A stretch of DNA of 64,000 nt. Origin: Mycolicibacterium baixiangningiae. GTDB taxonomy: Bacteria > Actinomycetota > Actinomycetes > Mycobacteriales > Mycobacteriaceae. Position 1 is the stretch's first letter. The number at the start of each line of letters is the position of its first letter. Below the pieces are notes generated by a model. That model did not search any database. It was not told the DNA's origin and saw only the letters and a list, made by a program, of their open reading frames with translations. The position numbers were made by a program, and so were the translations under genes. Of the stretch, positions 1-11,689 are shown in pieces. The stretch is taken from assembly GCF_016313185.1 (NCBI RefSeq), contig NZ_CP066218.1, positions 3,410,001 through 3,474,000 of the forward strand. Direction: 5' to 3'.

Positions 1-961
1 TCCGCAACCGCACCGCGCCGGCGAGGATGTCGTCGGTACGGGTGAGGTCGATGGTGGGCGCGTCCACGTCGGGATCGCTGGACTTCTTGATCTTGTTCGT
101 CGCGACGTGCACCGGCCGGAAGTCGGCGACCGCGGCGGCCATCACCAGGACGTGCGCGCCGGGTGCGTGTTTGGACACCGCGTCGCGCAGCTGGGCAGCC
201 GAGCCGATGTGCACCACATCGACACCGGCAGGGTCGACCAGGCCGACGGTGTTGCCGGCGATCAACGTGACGTCGGCGCCGCGCTGCGCCAGCACCCGCG
301 CCATCGCGTAGCCCTGCTTACCGGAACTGCGGTTGCCGATGAACCGCACCGGATCGATGGATTCCCGGGTTCCGCCCGCGGTGACGAGGACCTTCACGCC
401 GGCCATGTCGTAGGGCAGCGCGTCACCTCGCACCAGCATCAATTGAGCGAGGGTGCTGATCTCCTCGGCCTCGGGCAGCCGGCCCGCGCCGCTGTCGGCG
501 CCGGTGAGCCGTCCGGAGGCGGGTTCGAGCACCACCGCACCGCGGCGCCGCAACGTCGCGACGTTCTCGACGGTCGCGGGGTGGAACCACATCTCGGTGT
601 GCATGGCCGGGGCGAACATCACCGGACAGCGCGCGGTCAGCAGCGTCGCGGTCAGCAGATCGTCGGCCCGCCCGGCGACGGCGCGGGCGAGCAGGTCAGC
701 GGTCGCCGGAGCGACGACCACCAGATCGGCGTCCTGACCGATGCGCACATGCGGCACCTCGTGGACGTCATCCCAGACGCCGGTGTGGACAGGATGGCCG
801 GACAACGCCTCGAAGGTCGCGGCGCCGACGAAGCGCAGCGCCGACTCGGTGGGCAGGACGCGGACGTCGTGACCGGCCTCGGTCAACTGGCGAACCACCG
901 TGCACGCCTTGTACGCGGCGATGCCCCCGGCGACACCGACGATGATCCGCTTGCGGTCCAC
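1..961 (-). CDS. coaBC: Bifunctional phosphopantothenoylcysteine decarboxylase / phosphopantothenate-cysteine ligase, 5' part only
   Basis: Coenzyme A biosynthesis: the CoaB domain ligates cysteine to 4'-phosphopantothenate and the CoaC domain decarboxylates the product. The visible 320 residues start at a GTG (MDRKRIIVGVAGGIAAYKA) and cover the whole flavoprotein CoaC domain, including the FMN-binding start, VVAPATADLLA and PAMHTEMW, followed by the start of the CoaB domain (VLVTAGGTRE, FIGNRSSGKQG, VMAAAVADF, KIKK). The 3' end runs off the left edge, so the length cannot be judged. It follows rpoZ by 13 nt on the same strand, the order gmk-rpoZ-dfp known in M. tuberculosis. Identification is by near-identity to the remembered mycobacterial protein. 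Confidence 0.95.
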   Translation of the reverse strand, partial: MDRKRIIVGVAGGIAAYKACTVVRQLTEAGHDVRVLPTESALRFVGAATFEALSGHPVHTGVWDDVHEVPHVRIGQDADLVVVAPATADLLARAVAGRADDLLTATLLTARCPVMFAPAMHTEMWFHPATVENVATLRRRGAVVLEPASGRLTGADSGAGRLPEAEEISTLAQLMLVRGDALPYDMAGVKVLVTAGGTRESIDPVRFIGNRSSGKQGYAMARVLAQRGADVTLIAGNTVGLVDPAGVDVVHIGSAAQLRDAVSKHAPGAHVLVMAAAVADFRPVHVATNKIKKSSDPDVDAPTIDLTRTDDILAGAVRLR

Positions 962-974
962 TCCGCGGCCTGAG

Positions 975-1295
975 CTACTCGCCCTCGGTGTGCTCGAGCA
1001 GGTCTTCGTGGATCTCGCGCAGGGAGATCGACAGCGGCTTCTCCTGGAGTCCCGGCTCGACCAGCGGGCCGACGTACTCGAGGATGCCGTCACCGAGCTG
1101 GTTGTAGTAATCGTTGATCTGGCGCGCGCGCTTGGCGGCGTAGATCACCAGTGCGTACTTGCTGGACACGCGGTTCAGCAACTCGTCGATGGGTGGGTTG
1201 GTGATGCCCAGCGGCGTGTCGTAGGCGCCGGCGGCGGCCGCATCGATGGTCTGGTCCACAGCGGCCAGCTGCGCGTCGGCGTGCGGGGTGCTCAC
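975..1295 (-). CDS. rpoZ: DNA-directed RNA polymerase omega subunit
   Basis: Small subunit that assists RNA polymerase assembly by clamping the beta' C-terminus. The 106-residue protein begins [13 protein letters not shown] and holds the conserved core [20 protein letters not shown] followed by [20 protein letters not shown] chose the GTG at 1295 because an AGGAGA Shine-Dalgarno lies about 7 nt upstream and the N-terminus then matches mycobacterial RpoZ; a longer frame from 1337 adds unconserved residues. It sits between gmk and coaBC on the same strand, a standard mycobacterial arrangement. Confidence 0.96.
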   Translation of the reverse strand: MSTPHADAQLAAVDQTIDAAAAGAYDTPLGITNPPIDELLNRVSSKYALVIYAAKRARQINDYYNQLGDGILEYVGPLVEPGLQEKPLSISLREIHEDLLEHTEGE

Positions 1296-1353
1296 GTAAG
1301 AAATCTCCTGGCGATGTGCTCGAGGTGAGAGGTTCACCTCGGCTTGGGGCAGA

Positions 1354-1950
1354 TCAGGCCGGATTCGTGCCGGCAGATGTGTGGCCCACCAGCAAGGATA
1401 CCAACTCTGAGCAGGCAGATTCCAACTGGCTGTTCACGACGACCACATCGAAGTCGCTCTGAGCAGCCAACTCGGTGCGCGCGGTGGCCAGCCGCCGCGC
1501 CATCACCTCCGGCGTTTCGGTGCCGCGACCTACCAGCCGGCCTTCCAGCACCTCCCAACTGGGCGGTGCGAGGAACACCGAGATGACCTCCGGCATGGCC
1601 TGCTTGACCGCCTGCGCACCGGCCAGATCGACCTCGATCAGCACCGGCCGTCCCGCCGCGGTGGCCTCGCGCACCGGCTGGGCTGGGGTGCCCGAGCGGT
1701 GCAGACCACCGTGGATGTCGGCCCATTCCAGCAGCGCGCCGTCGTCGATGAGCTGCTGGAAGGTCTCGGGGGTGACGAAGGAGTAGTCGACTCCGTCCAC
1801 CTCACCGGGCCGCGGGGCCCTGGTGGTGGCGGAGACGCTGAAGTACAGGTCGGGGATCCGCTCGCGCAGACAGCGCACGACAGTGGACTTGCCGACGGCG
1901 GAGGGGCCGGACAGGACTACGACCCGTCCGACCCCTCGGCCGGTGTTCAA
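1354..1950 (-). CDS. gmk: Guanylate kinase
   Basis: Phosphorylates GMP to GDP with ATP. The P-loop GPSAVGKST lies close to the N-terminus (about residue 15), followed by [21 protein letters not shown] (GMP-binding region; split here only for reading) and [10 protein letters not shown]. Length about 198 residues is normal. The start is uncertain: a TTG at 1950 directly follows the mihF stop (1961-1963) with AGGG upstream and gives [15 protein letters not shown]; an ATG at 2016 would overlap mihF by 56 nt and add unconserved residues. Coupling to mihF is likely. C-terminal tail HTSAGTNPA is variable in the family. Confidence 0.93.
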   Translation of the reverse strand: MNTGRGVGRVVVLSGPSAVGKSTVVRCLRERIPDLYFSVSATTRAPRPGEVDGVDYSFVTPETFQQLIDDGALLEWADIHGGLHRSGTPAQPVREATAAGRPVLIEVDLAGAQAVKQAMPEVISVFLAPPSWEVLEGRLVGRGTETPEVMARRLATARTELAAQSDFDVVVVNSQLESACSELVSLLVGHTSAGTNPA

Positions 1951-1960
1951 CGTGTACGCC

Positions 1961-2278
1961 CTAGGACTGGTCGAACTTCTCGAGCAGAGCCTTGCGCTGA
2001 CGATCGCCGAGACCACGCAGGCGGCGGGTCGGGGCGATCTCGAGTTCGGTCATGATCTCCTGCGCCTTGACCTTGCCGACCTTCGGCAACGCCTCCAGCA
2101 GCGCGGAGACCTTCATCTTGCCCAAGACCTCATCGGTCTCGGCATCCTTGAGCACCTGCTTGAGATTGGTGCCGCCGCGCTTGAGCCGATCCTTGAGCTC
2201 GGCACGGGCTCGACGTGCGGCAGCAGCCTTCTCCAACGCTGCCGCGCGCTGTTCGTCGGTCAACTGGGGAAGGGCCAC
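1961..2278 (-). CDS. mihF: Mycobacterial integration host factor
   Basis: Small basic nucleoid-associated DNA-binding protein of actinobacteria, needed for phage L5 integration and probably for chromosome organisation. The 105-residue product starts [18 protein letters not shown], continues with a long basic helix and the helix-two-turn-helix region ([19 protein letters not shown]) and ends [11 protein letters not shown], matching the short form of mIHF. The GTG at 2278 is chosen because GGAGGA lies 5 nt upstream; the longer frame to 2389 lacks similarity. First gene of a mihF-gmk-rpoZ-coaBC run; the PE/PPE pair found before it in M. tuberculosis is absent here. Confidence 0.96.
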   Translation of the reverse strand: MALPQLTDEQRAAALEKAAAARRARAELKDRLKRGGTNLKQVLKDAETDEVLGKMKVSALLEALPKVGKVKAQEIMTELEIAPTRRLRGLGDRQRKALLEKFDQS

Positions 2279-2326
2279 GGGGTTCCTCCGTCTCTGGCGA
2301 TTTCTCTGACCATCTTTTTCTGTCTC

Positions 2327-2343
2327 GGCTGGTAGAACCAGCC
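2327..2343 (-). promoter_or_regulatory. Perfect stem-loop in the mihF leader
   Basis: GGCTGGT and ACCAGCC form a perfect 7-bp stem with a 3-nt loop about 50 nt upstream of the mihF GTG and downstream of a possible -10 (TACGGT, minus strand). It could be a leader structure or an operator; nothing in the sequence decides which. Confidence 0.35.
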
Positions 2344-2715
2344 AGCGACGACGACCGTACCCACGCATCCTGACGAAAGCTAACCCCACCCCCCGCTTTC
2401 ACGATCAAAAGCCCAGCGTGTAGTGCTGCGAGTCGATGCTCCGCACGGGCGCGTCGCCGGCCGCCGAATCGGTCGGGAAGCGCCGATCTGCCTGCACAGC
2501 AGGGCTTTTGCCGATCCGCGGCGCCGGAAAGCCGCGGCCCCCGGGTCTGAAGTGCGGGTCGAGGGTTCGGCGGAAGCAGTCCGGATCTTAAATTTTCGCT
2601 GGTCACGGCGTGTCGGGCGTGTCGAGGCGCGGGCGGACGACATCACCGTGCGACGCGCTGGGCCCACACAGCGCCCGCACACGCTCCCCACACGGCTGGC
2701 CCACATCCCGGCCAT

Positions 2716-2735
2716 CGCCTCACCCGGGTGGGGCG
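2716..2735 (-). terminator. Possible terminator hairpin after pyrF
   Basis: An imperfect inverted repeat (CGCC-x-CACC / GGTG-x-GGCG) lies 25 nt beyond the pyrF stop. There is no U-tract, as is common for mycobacterial terminators, so the call is weak. Confidence 0.3.
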
Positions 2736-2760
2736 ACTGTGCAGCGACGGCGCCGGGCGG

Positions 2761-3603
2761 TCACGCGAGATAATTCAGATCGTCGCGCAACCGCTCGGCG
2801 GCGGCGCGCAGCGCGGCGACGTCCGGGCCTGCGCGCAGCACCTCGCGCGACACCGTCGGCAGCAGTTGGCCGGGACGGGCGCCCCCGAGCCCACCGAGCG
2901 CCTCCGGCCGCCCTCCCTGGGCGCCGACTCCCGGTACCAGGACGGGCCCGCCCAGAGCGCTCACGTCGGGCGGTGCGGTGACCGTGGCGCCGACGACCAC
3001 TCCGACCGAGCCGGGGCCGTCGGCAGCGCGGTTGACCGCTGCCGCCGCGTCGACGATCGACTGTGCGACGCTGCGGCCGTCCCGTTCGGCGCGCTGGACG
3101 CTCGCGCCCTCCGGATTCGATGTGGCGGCGAGTACGAAGACCCCGCGCCCGTGCGCGGCGGCCGTGTCGAGCAGCGGTTGCAGCGCACCGAAGCCCAGAT
3201 ACGGCGAAGCGGTCACCCCGTCGGCGGCAAGCGGTGAGTCACCCGCCCACGCCTGGGCGTAGGCCGCCATCGTGGAGCCGATGTCCCCGCGCTTGGCGTC
3301 GGCCAGCACCAGCACCCCCTCGGCGCGCAGGGCGCCGATGGTGCGTTCAAGCACCGCGAACCCGGCCGAGCCGTACGCCTCGAAGAAGGCCACCTGCGGT
3401 TTGACGATCGCAAAGCCCGCGAACGCGCTCACACAGACATCGCAGAACCGGCTCAGACCGTCGACGTCGGCGGACAGCCCCCACGACGTCAGCAGTTCGG
3501 GATGCGGGTCGATGCCGGGGCACAGCGGACCGCGGGCCGACACCGCCTCGGACAGCCTCCGGCCAAATCCAGCTCCCGCCCGGCCCACCCCGACGCCCTC
3601 CAT
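2761..3603 (-). CDS. pyrF: Orotidine 5'-phosphate decarboxylase
   Basis: Last step of de novo UMP synthesis: decarboxylation of OMP. 280 residues. Hallmarks of the long actinobacterial OMPDC type are [12 protein letters not shown] near residue 30, the catalytic [10 protein letters not shown] (Lys and Asp charge network), [20 protein letters not shown] and the phosphate-binding VPGVGAQGG. The ATG at 3603 comes 3 nt after the carB stop, so the two genes are surely co-transcribed and probably coupled. Last gene of the pyrR-B-C-x-carA-carB-pyrF operon. Confidence 0.96.
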   Translation of the reverse strand: MEGVGVGRAGAGFGRRLSEAVSARGPLCPGIDPHPELLTSWGLSADVDGLSRFCDVCVSAFAGFAIVKPQVAFFEAYGSAGFAVLERTIGALRAEGVLVLADAKRGDIGSTMAAYAQAWAGDSPLAADGVTASPYLGFGALQPLLDTAAAHGRGVFVLAATSNPEGASVQRAERDGRSVAQSIVDAAAAVNRAADGPGSVGVVVGATVTAPPDVSALGGPVLVPGVGAQGGRPEALGGLGGARPGQLLPTVSREVLRAGPDVAALRAAAERLRDDLNYLA

Positions 3604-3606
3604 CGG

Positions 3607-6945
<3,339 letters not shown>

Positions 6946-6958
6946 TACTTCTCCTCAC

Positions 6959-7020
6959 CGCGAGCGCGCGGATTTGTACAGGATTGCGCGGCGTGTCGTG
7001 TACAGACACGCACGCTCGCG
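6959..7020. repeat. Palindromic intergenic element between carA and carB
   Basis: Perfect 8-bp outer arms CGCGAGCG (6959-6966) and CGCTCGCG (7013-7020) enclose 46 nt that contain an inner perfect hairpin, GCGTGTC (6991-6997) with GACACGC (7005-7011) and a 7-nt loop. It occupies most of the 91-bp carA-carB gap, in an operon whose other junctions overlap or nearly abut. The compact nested palindrome looks like a dispersed short intergenic repeat (inference; only one copy seen in this window). Confidence 0.6.
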
Positions 7021-7036
7021 GGATGAAGGGGGGCGG

Positions 7037-8194
7037 TCACTTGTCCCCCGCCATCTGGTCGACGAACTGGTCGAACAGGTAGTTGGCATCGTGCGGACCT
7101 GCTGCGGCCTCGGGGTGGTACTGCACCGAGAAGGCGCTCCCGTCAACGAGTTTCACGCCTTCGACCACACCGTCGTTGGCACAGGTGTGGCTGACCACGG
7201 CCCGGCCGAACGGGGTGTCGAACTCCTCCCCCGCTTCCCCTTCGAGGGCGAACCCGTGGTTCTGCGCGGTGATCGCGACGCGGCCGGTGGAGTGGTCCAT
7301 CACCGGCACGTTGATGCCGCGGTGCCCGAACACCATCTTGTAGGTGTCCCGGCCCAGCGCCCGGCCAAGGATCTGATTGCCGAAACAGATGCCGAACAAC
7401 GGGATCCCGGCACCGAGCACCTCGCGGGTGACCGCGACGACATGGTCGGCGGCGGCCGGGTCGCCCGGCCCGTTGGACAGGAACACACCGTCCGGCTTCA
7501 GGTCGGCGATCTGCTCGAAGGTGGCCGTGGCCGGCATCACATGGCTGCGGATGCCGCGGCGGGCGAAGTTGCGCGGCGTGTTGGTCTTGATGCCGAGGTC
7601 GATCGCCGCGACGGTGAACCGTTGTCCGCCATCGGGTTCCACGACGTACACCGCGTCGGTGCTGACCTGGTCGGCCAGGCTCGCGCCCAGCATGCCCGGT
7701 TGGCTGCGAACCCGTTCGAGCAGGTCCGCGGTGTCGGCGAGTGCGTCACCGGAGAAGATCCCCGCCTTCATCGAGCCGCGGGTGCGCAGATGGCGCACCA
7801 GCGCGCGGGTGTCGATACCGGCGATGCCCACGATGCCCTGGCGGAGCAGTTCGTCGTCGAGCGTGCCGGTGGCGCGCCAGTTCGACGCACGCGGCGACGG
7901 ATCACGTACCGCGTACCCGGCGACCCAGATCCTGTTGTCCCGGCTCTCGGCGTCCTCGTGATTCCAGCCCGTGTTACCGATCTGCGGTGCGGTCGCCACC
8001 ACGATCTGTCCGTAGTAACTCGGGTCGGTGAGAGTCTCCTGGTATCCCGACATCCCGGTCGAGAACACCGCCTCGCCGAGCGTCTGCCCGACGGCGCCGT
8101 AGGGCACCCCGGTGAAGACCCGTCCGTCCTCCAGGACGAGCAGGGCCATGCTTGTGTCGATGCGCGATCCGCTTCGCATCTCACTGCCACTCAC
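7037..8194 (-). CDS. carA: Carbamoyl-phosphate synthase small (glutaminase) subunit
   Basis: Hydrolyses glutamine and channels ammonia to CarB. The N-terminal small-subunit domain ([33 protein letters not shown]) is followed by a class I amidotransferase domain with FLSNGPGDP, the nucleophile elbow GICFGNQ (Cys; most families have GICLGHQ) and the catalytic His/Glu in [10 protein letters not shown] at 8194 overlaps the upstream stop (GTGA) and has GGAGGA 7 nt before it, so I start there (385 residues); the ATG at 8149 gives the N-terminus seen in other mycobacteria ([10 protein letters not shown]) and is a real alternative. Confidence 0.95.
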   Translation of the reverse strand: MSGSEMRSGSRIDTSMALLVLEDGRVFTGVPYGAVGQTLGEAVFSTGMSGYQETLTDPSYYGQIVVATAPQIGNTGWNHEDAESRDNRIWVAGYAVRDPSPRASNWRATGTLDDELLRQGIVGIAGIDTRALVRHLRTRGSMKAGIFSGDALADTADLLERVRSQPGMLGASLADQVSTDAVYVVEPDGGQRFTVAAIDLGIKTNTPRNFARRGIRSHVMPATATFEQIADLKPDGVFLSNGPGDPAAADHVVAVTREVLGAGIPLFGICFGNQILGRALGRDTYKMVFGHRGINVPVMDHSTGRVAITAQNHGFALEGEAGEEFDTPFGRAVVSHTCANDGVVEGVKLVDGSAFSVQYHPEAAAGPHDANYLFDQFVDQMAGDK

Positions 8195-8691
8195 GCTATT
8201 TCCTCCAGCCAGCGGTCGTACTTGGTGCGGTCATCGCCGCGGAATCCGGTGTCGATCTCGGTGCCCGACGGCAGCCGCCATCTGATGGCCAGGATCCCCT
8301 CATGGGTAAGGGCCTTACCCACCATGCCACGTTCGGTGCGGATGGCCGTCACTGAAGCCGCCGGGATCCAGATCGGGGTTGCGGCGCTGCGCTGCACCAT
8401 GATTCCCTCCGGATAGCGGGTCAGTACGGCCTTGGTGCGGAAACCGAGATCACCGACGACGATGCGGTCGTGCCAGTTCGGCGCGAGGGTGCTGCCCACA
8501 TAGACGCCCTTCATCCCGGGGATGACGGGCTGGCCGACGGTGTCGGGCAGCGGCGGCAGCTGGCCGACGATCTCGACCTGCCGTTCCGCGCGTCTGCGCC
8601 ATCCGCGCATCATCGCCCGGATCAGCAGCCCGATCACCACGACCACCAGTGCCGCCATGACGAGTGAGGTGACGAGCGTTCCGGTGTTCAC
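8191..8691 (-). CDS. Membrane-anchored PH-like protein of the pyr operon (Rv1382 family)
   Basis: 166 residues: one N-terminal membrane segment (about residues 5-26, [17 protein letters not shown]...), a basic [10 protein letters not shown] cytosolic flank, then a soluble beta-rich domain with [15 protein letters not shown]. This is the conserved protein found between pyrC and carA in mycobacteria (Rv1382). No catalytic motif is visible and its role is unknown. GTG start at 8691 overlaps the pyrC stop as GTGA, and its own stop overlaps carA the same way, so it is embedded in the translationally coupled pyr operon. The pyrC-side overlap lies right at the edge of the 36-bp repeats. Confidence 0.85.
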   Translation of the reverse strand: MNTGTLVTSLVMAALVVVVIGLLIRAMMRGWRRRAERQVEIVGQLPPLPDTVGQPVIPGMKGVYVGSTLAPNWHDRIVVGDLGFRTKAVLTRYPEGIMVQRSAATPIWIPAASVTAIRTERGMVGKALTHEGILAIRWRLPSGTEIDTGFRGDDRTKYDRWLEEIA

Positions 8692-10055
8692 GGTGCCGAT
8701 CCCCCGGTCGCTCCGCTCCTGCCCGCCGGTGCCGATCCCCCGGTCGCTCCGCTCCTGCCCGCCGGTGCCGGGCTCTTCCCGTCGCGGGCAGTGACCTTGC
8801 CCCGCAACATCGTCAACGTGACGGCCGCAGGCAGCGTCATCTCCTCGAAGGGCGTGTTGTCCGAACGGCTGGCCAGCTCGGCGCCGCTGACGGTCCAGGT
8901 GGCGTCGGGGTCGACGACGGTCAGGTTGGCCGGCTCCCCGACCTCGAGCGGACGGCCCTGATCCGGCAGCCCGACGATGCGTGCCGGGGCCTCGCTCATC
9001 ACCCGCGCCACGTCGCGCCAGGTCATCAGGCCGGGCTCGACCATCGTCCGCACCACCACCGACAGCGCTGTCTGAAGCCCCAGCATGCCGGGACGGGCGG
9101 CAGCGAATTCGCACATCTTCTCGTGGTCGGCGTGCGGGGCGTGGTCGGTGGCCACGCAGTCGATCACCCCGTCGGCCAGCGCCTGACGCAGCGCCTCGGC
9201 GTCACCGGCCTCGCGCAGCGGCGGGTTGACCCGGTTGCGGCCGTCGTAGGTGGCCAGCCGGCTGTCGTCGAGCAGCAGGTGGTGCGGGGTGACCTCGGCC
9301 GTGATCGCGATGCCGTGTTCCTTGGCCCACCGCAGCAATTCGACGGTGCCCGCGGTGGAGGCGTGGCAGATGTGCACGCGGGCGCCGGCGTCCCGCGCCA
9401 GCAGGGCGTCGCGGATGACGATCGACTCTTCGGCCGCCCGCGGCCAGCCCGCCAGCCCGAGGCGTGCCGCGTGGGGACCCTCGTGGGCCACGGCGCCGAC
9501 GGTCAGCCGGGGTTCCTCGGCATGCTGGGCGATCAGCACGCCCAAACCGGAGGCGTACTCGAGCGCGCGCCGCATGACCAGCGGATCGTCCACGCAGACA
9601 CCGTCGTCGGAGAACATCCGCACCTGCCCCACACCCGCGGCCATCATGCCCATCTCGGTGAGCTGTCTGCCTCCGAGCCCCATGGTGACGGCGCCGACCG
9701 GGTGCACGTCGACCAGCCCGACCTGCTGGCCGCGGTGCCACACGTGGTCGGTGACGACGGGGCTGTCAGCCACCGGTGTGGTGTTGGCCATCGCGAAGAC
9801 GGCGGTGTAGCCGCCGAGAGCTGCTGCGGCCGAACCGGTTTCGATGTCCTCGGCGTACTCGCGGCCGGGCTCACGCAGGTGGGTGTGCAAATCCACGAAC
9901 CCGGGCAGCAGGATCTGCCCACCGGCGTCCACCACGTCGGCGTCCTCGGGCACCTCGAGCCCCTCACCCATGCCGGCGATCTGACCGTCCTCGACGAGCA
10001 CATCGACGGGTTCACCTTCGCCGTAGGGACGCACGCCCCGCAACAGAACACTCAT
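8688..10055 (-). CDS. pyrC: Dihydroorotase
   Basis: Cyclises carbamoyl aspartate to dihydroorotate. Metal-binding amidohydrolase signatures are clear: [11 protein letters not shown] (about residue 57), [20 protein letters not shown] and ATDHAPH. At 455 residues it is about 25 longer than the M. tuberculosis enzyme as I remember it (430); the extra residues after KVTARDGK are the translated 36-bp repeat. ATG at 10055 overlaps the pyrB stop (ATGA). The added Gly/Ala/Ser-rich tail is likely unstructured and harmless (inference). Confidence 0.96.
   Translation of the reverse strand: MSVLLRGVRPYGEGEPVDVLVEDGQIAGMGEGLEVPEDADVVDAGGQILLPGFVDLHTHLREPGREYAEDIETGSAAAALGGYTAVFAMANTTPVADSPVVTDHVWHRGQQVGLVDVHPVGAVTMGLGGRQLTEMGMMAAGVGQVRMFSDDGVCVDDPLVMRRALEYASGLGVLIAQHAEEPRLTVGAVAHEGPHAARLGLAGWPRAAEESIVIRDALLARDAGARVHICHASTAGTVELLRWAKEHGIAITAEVTPHHLLLDDSRLATYDGRNRVNPPLREAGDAEALRQALADGVIDCVATDHAPHADHEKMCEFAAARPGMLGLQTALSVVVRTMVEPGLMTWRDVARVMSEAPARIVGLPDQGRPLEVGEPANLTVVDPDATWTVSGAELASRSDNTPFEEMTLPAAVTLTMLRGKVTARDGKSPAPAGRSGATGGSAPAGRSGATGGSAP
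8691..8771 (-). repeat. 36-bp tandem repeat (2 copies plus a partial) in the pyrC 3' end
   Basis: Two identical 36-bp units (8691-8726 and 8727-8762) and the start of a third form the last codons of pyrC. Each unit encodes [12 protein letters not shown] in the pyrC frame and carries the core GGAGCGGAGCGACCGGGGG on the minus strand. A related inverted core is found at 42350-42372 in another gene. Confidence 0.85.
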
Positions 10056-11002
10056 GCGCTGATCGCCTCCTCTTCCGCGCCGACCAGCAGATGGAAGAGC
10101 ACCGCCATGCGGACGTGCACGCCGTTGGAGACCTGTTGCAGCACCGCGGATTGCGAGGAGTCCGCCACCGACGAGGAGATCTCCATACCGCGCAGCATCG
10201 GCCCGGGGTGCAGCACCACCGCGGAGTCCGACAGCTGCGCCTGGCGCTTCTCCGACAGCCCGTACCGCACCGAGTATTCGCGCGCCGACGGGAAGAATCC
10301 GCCGTTCATGCGCTCGGCCTGTACCCGCAGCATGAGCACCACATCGGCGGCGGGCAGTTCGGCGTCCAACTCGTGAGACACCGTCACGGGCCACTGGTGC
10401 ACGCCGACCGGAAGCAGCGTCGGCGGTGCCACCAGCACCACCTCCGCGCCCAATGTGTGCAGCAGCAGCACGTTCGAGCGGGCGACGCGGCTGTGCAGCA
10501 CGTCACCGACGATCACCACGCGCCGACCCTCGATACCGCCGAGCCGCTGCCGGATGGTCAACGCGTCGAGCAGCGCCTGGGTGGGGTGCTCGTGAGTTCC
10601 GTCACCGGCGTTGATCACCGACGGGCCGCCGTGTTCTGTGGCCGTCCAGTCCGCGAGCTGTTGGGCGGCACCTGAGGCCGGATGCCGGATGATCAGCGCA
10701 TCGGCGCCGGCGGCGCGCAGGGTCAGCGCGGTGTCACGCAACGACTCGCCCTTGGCGACAGAGGAACCCGATGCGCTGACGTTGATCACGTCGGCGCTCA
10801 TCCACTTGCCCGCGACCTCGAACGACACCCGGGTGCGCGTCGAGTTCTCGTAGAACATCGTGATCACCGTGCGCCCACGCAGTGTCGGGAGCTTCTTGAC
10901 CTCGCGGCCCAGCAGCGCCTGACTGAACCGGTCGGCGTCGTCGAGGATCGCGGTGGCCTCGTCGCGGCCGAGGTCGGCGGCGGTCAGAAGATGTCGCGTC
11001 AT
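10052..11002 (-). CDS. pyrB: Aspartate carbamoyltransferase catalytic subunit
   Basis: Joins carbamoyl phosphate and aspartate, the committed step to UMP. 316 residues. Carbamoyl-phosphate loop [17 protein letters not shown] near residue 51, the 80s loop [24 protein letters not shown] and [12 protein letters not shown] are all present. ATG at 11002 overlaps the pyrR stop (ATGA); the gene end overlaps pyrC. No pyrI-like regulatory chain is nearby. Confidence 0.97.
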   Translation of the reverse strand: MTRHLLTAADLGRDEATAILDDADRFSQALLGREVKKLPTLRGRTVITMFYENSTRTRVSFEVAGKWMSADVINVSASGSSVAKGESLRDTALTLRAAGADALIIRHPASGAAQQLADWTATEHGGPSVINAGDGTHEHPTQALLDALTIRQRLGGIEGRRVVIVGDVLHSRVARSNVLLLHTLGAEVVLVAPPTLLPVGVHQWPVTVSHELDAELPAADVVLMLRVQAERMNGGFFPSAREYSVRYGLSEKRQAQLSDSAVVLHPGPMLRGMEISSSVADSSQSAVLQQVSNGVHVRMAVLFHLLVGAEEEAISA

Positions 11003-11577
11003 CGTTGGGGCCCTCCGTGGGGTGCGATCCAGATGCCGTCGACCTGATCGGTTTCGGCCAGGCGCACCTTGACGTTCTCGGTGCGCGAGGTGGGCACGTT
11101 CTTCCCGACGTAGTCGGCGCGCAGCGGCAGCTCGCGGTGGCCGCGGTCGACGAGCACCGCGAGTTGCACGGCGTTCGGGCGGCCCACGTCGCGCAGGGCG
11201 TCCAGGGCGGCCCGCACCGAGCGCCCGGTGTAGAGGACGTCGTCGACGAGCACCACCAGCGCGTTGTCGATCCCGCCCGTGGGGATGGAGGTGTCCTCCA
11301 GTGGCCGGGGCGGCTTGGAGTCCAGATCGTCGCGGTAAAGCGTGATGTCGAGGGCCCCGTGCCCAACGGTGACGCCGGAGAAGGTCTTGATCTTGTCGGC
11401 CAGCCGGGCCGCCAGGGTGACACCGCGCGTCGGAATACCGAGCAGCACCACCCGGGGCGCCGCGGGCCCGCCGTCGAGGGCGGTCTTCTCGATGATCTGG
11501 TGCGCGATACGGGAAATGGTGCGGCCCACGTCCGCCGCCGTCATCAGTTCCCGGTCAGGGTTGTCAGGACTGCCCAC
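10999..11577 (-). CDS. pyrR: Bifunctional pyr operon RNA-binding regulator / uracil phosphoribosyltransferase
   Basis: PyrR senses UMP/PRPP and binds the pyr mRNA leader; it also has uracil phosphoribosyltransferase activity. 192 residues with LLGIPTRGV and the PRPP-binding [17 protein letters not shown] motif (seen as [13 protein letters not shown]), then [21 protein letters not shown]. The GTG at 11577 starts [20 protein letters not shown]; an ATG at about 11544 is an alternative. AAGGAGG lies 12 nt before the GTG but inside a predicted PyrR-binding hairpin, which fits autoregulation of translation as reported for M. smegmatis. Confidence 0.95.
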   Translation of the reverse strand: MGSPDNPDRELMTAADVGRTISRIAHQIIEKTALDGGPAAPRVVLLGIPTRGVTLAARLADKIKTFSGVTVGHGALDITLYRDDLDSKPPRPLEDTSIPTGGIDNALVVLVDDVLYTGRSVRAALDALRDVGRPNAVQLAVLVDRGHRELPLRADYVGKNVPTSRTENVKVRLAETDQVDGIWIAPHGGPQR

Positions 11578-11581
11578 GCGC

Positions 11582-11617
11582 GATCCAGACCTCCTTCTCC
11601 GCCTCGCCGGACGGATC
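11582..11617 (-). promoter_or_regulatory. PyrR-binding leader hairpin enclosing the pyrR Shine-Dalgarno
   Basis: On the transcript, GAUCC (11613-11617) can pair with GGAUC (11582-11586). Inside lies UCCGGCGAGGC (11601-11611), an exact match to the PyrR loop consensus UCCNGNGAGGY, and the AAGGAGG ribosome site (11590-11596). The layout matches the known mycobacterial mechanism in which PyrR stabilises a structure that hides the ribosome site. Confidence 0.8.
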
Positions 11618-11677
11618 GTTAAAGGATGTCAAACTGCCGGAAGACTACCACCGCGGCGGCACCGTCTCCGCGCTGGC

Positions 11678-11683
11678 TAGCCT
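11678..11683 (+). promoter_or_regulatory. -10 hexamer for a probable leaderless transcript (11690 gene)
   Basis: TAGCCT ends 6 nt before the GTG at 11690, so transcription would begin at the start codon. No good -35 is seen. Confidence 0.45.
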
Positions 11684-11689
11684 GGGCAG

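Larger units (their letters stand above)
2279..2760. other. Intergenic region between mihF and pyrF (482 bp)
   Basis: No convincing gene is present in either strand. It must carry the mihF promoter (minus strand); a TACGGT hexamer and a stem-loop (2327-2343) are visible, and on the pyrF side a weak hairpin at 2716-2735. In M. tuberculosis a PE/PPE pair sits here; no PE or PPE signature is seen. An AT-rich patch near 2586-2600 stands out from the surrounding GC-rich sequence but has no assigned role. Confidence 0.6.

Noticed and set aside
2279..2760. PE/PPE genes as at this place in M. tuberculosis
   Set aside because: No PE or PPE N-terminal signature in any frame; the gap is too short for the pair.
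8691..8771. CRISPR or VNTR array
   Set aside because: Only two units and a partial one, no spacers, and all within the pyrC frame; reported as a tandem repeat instead.
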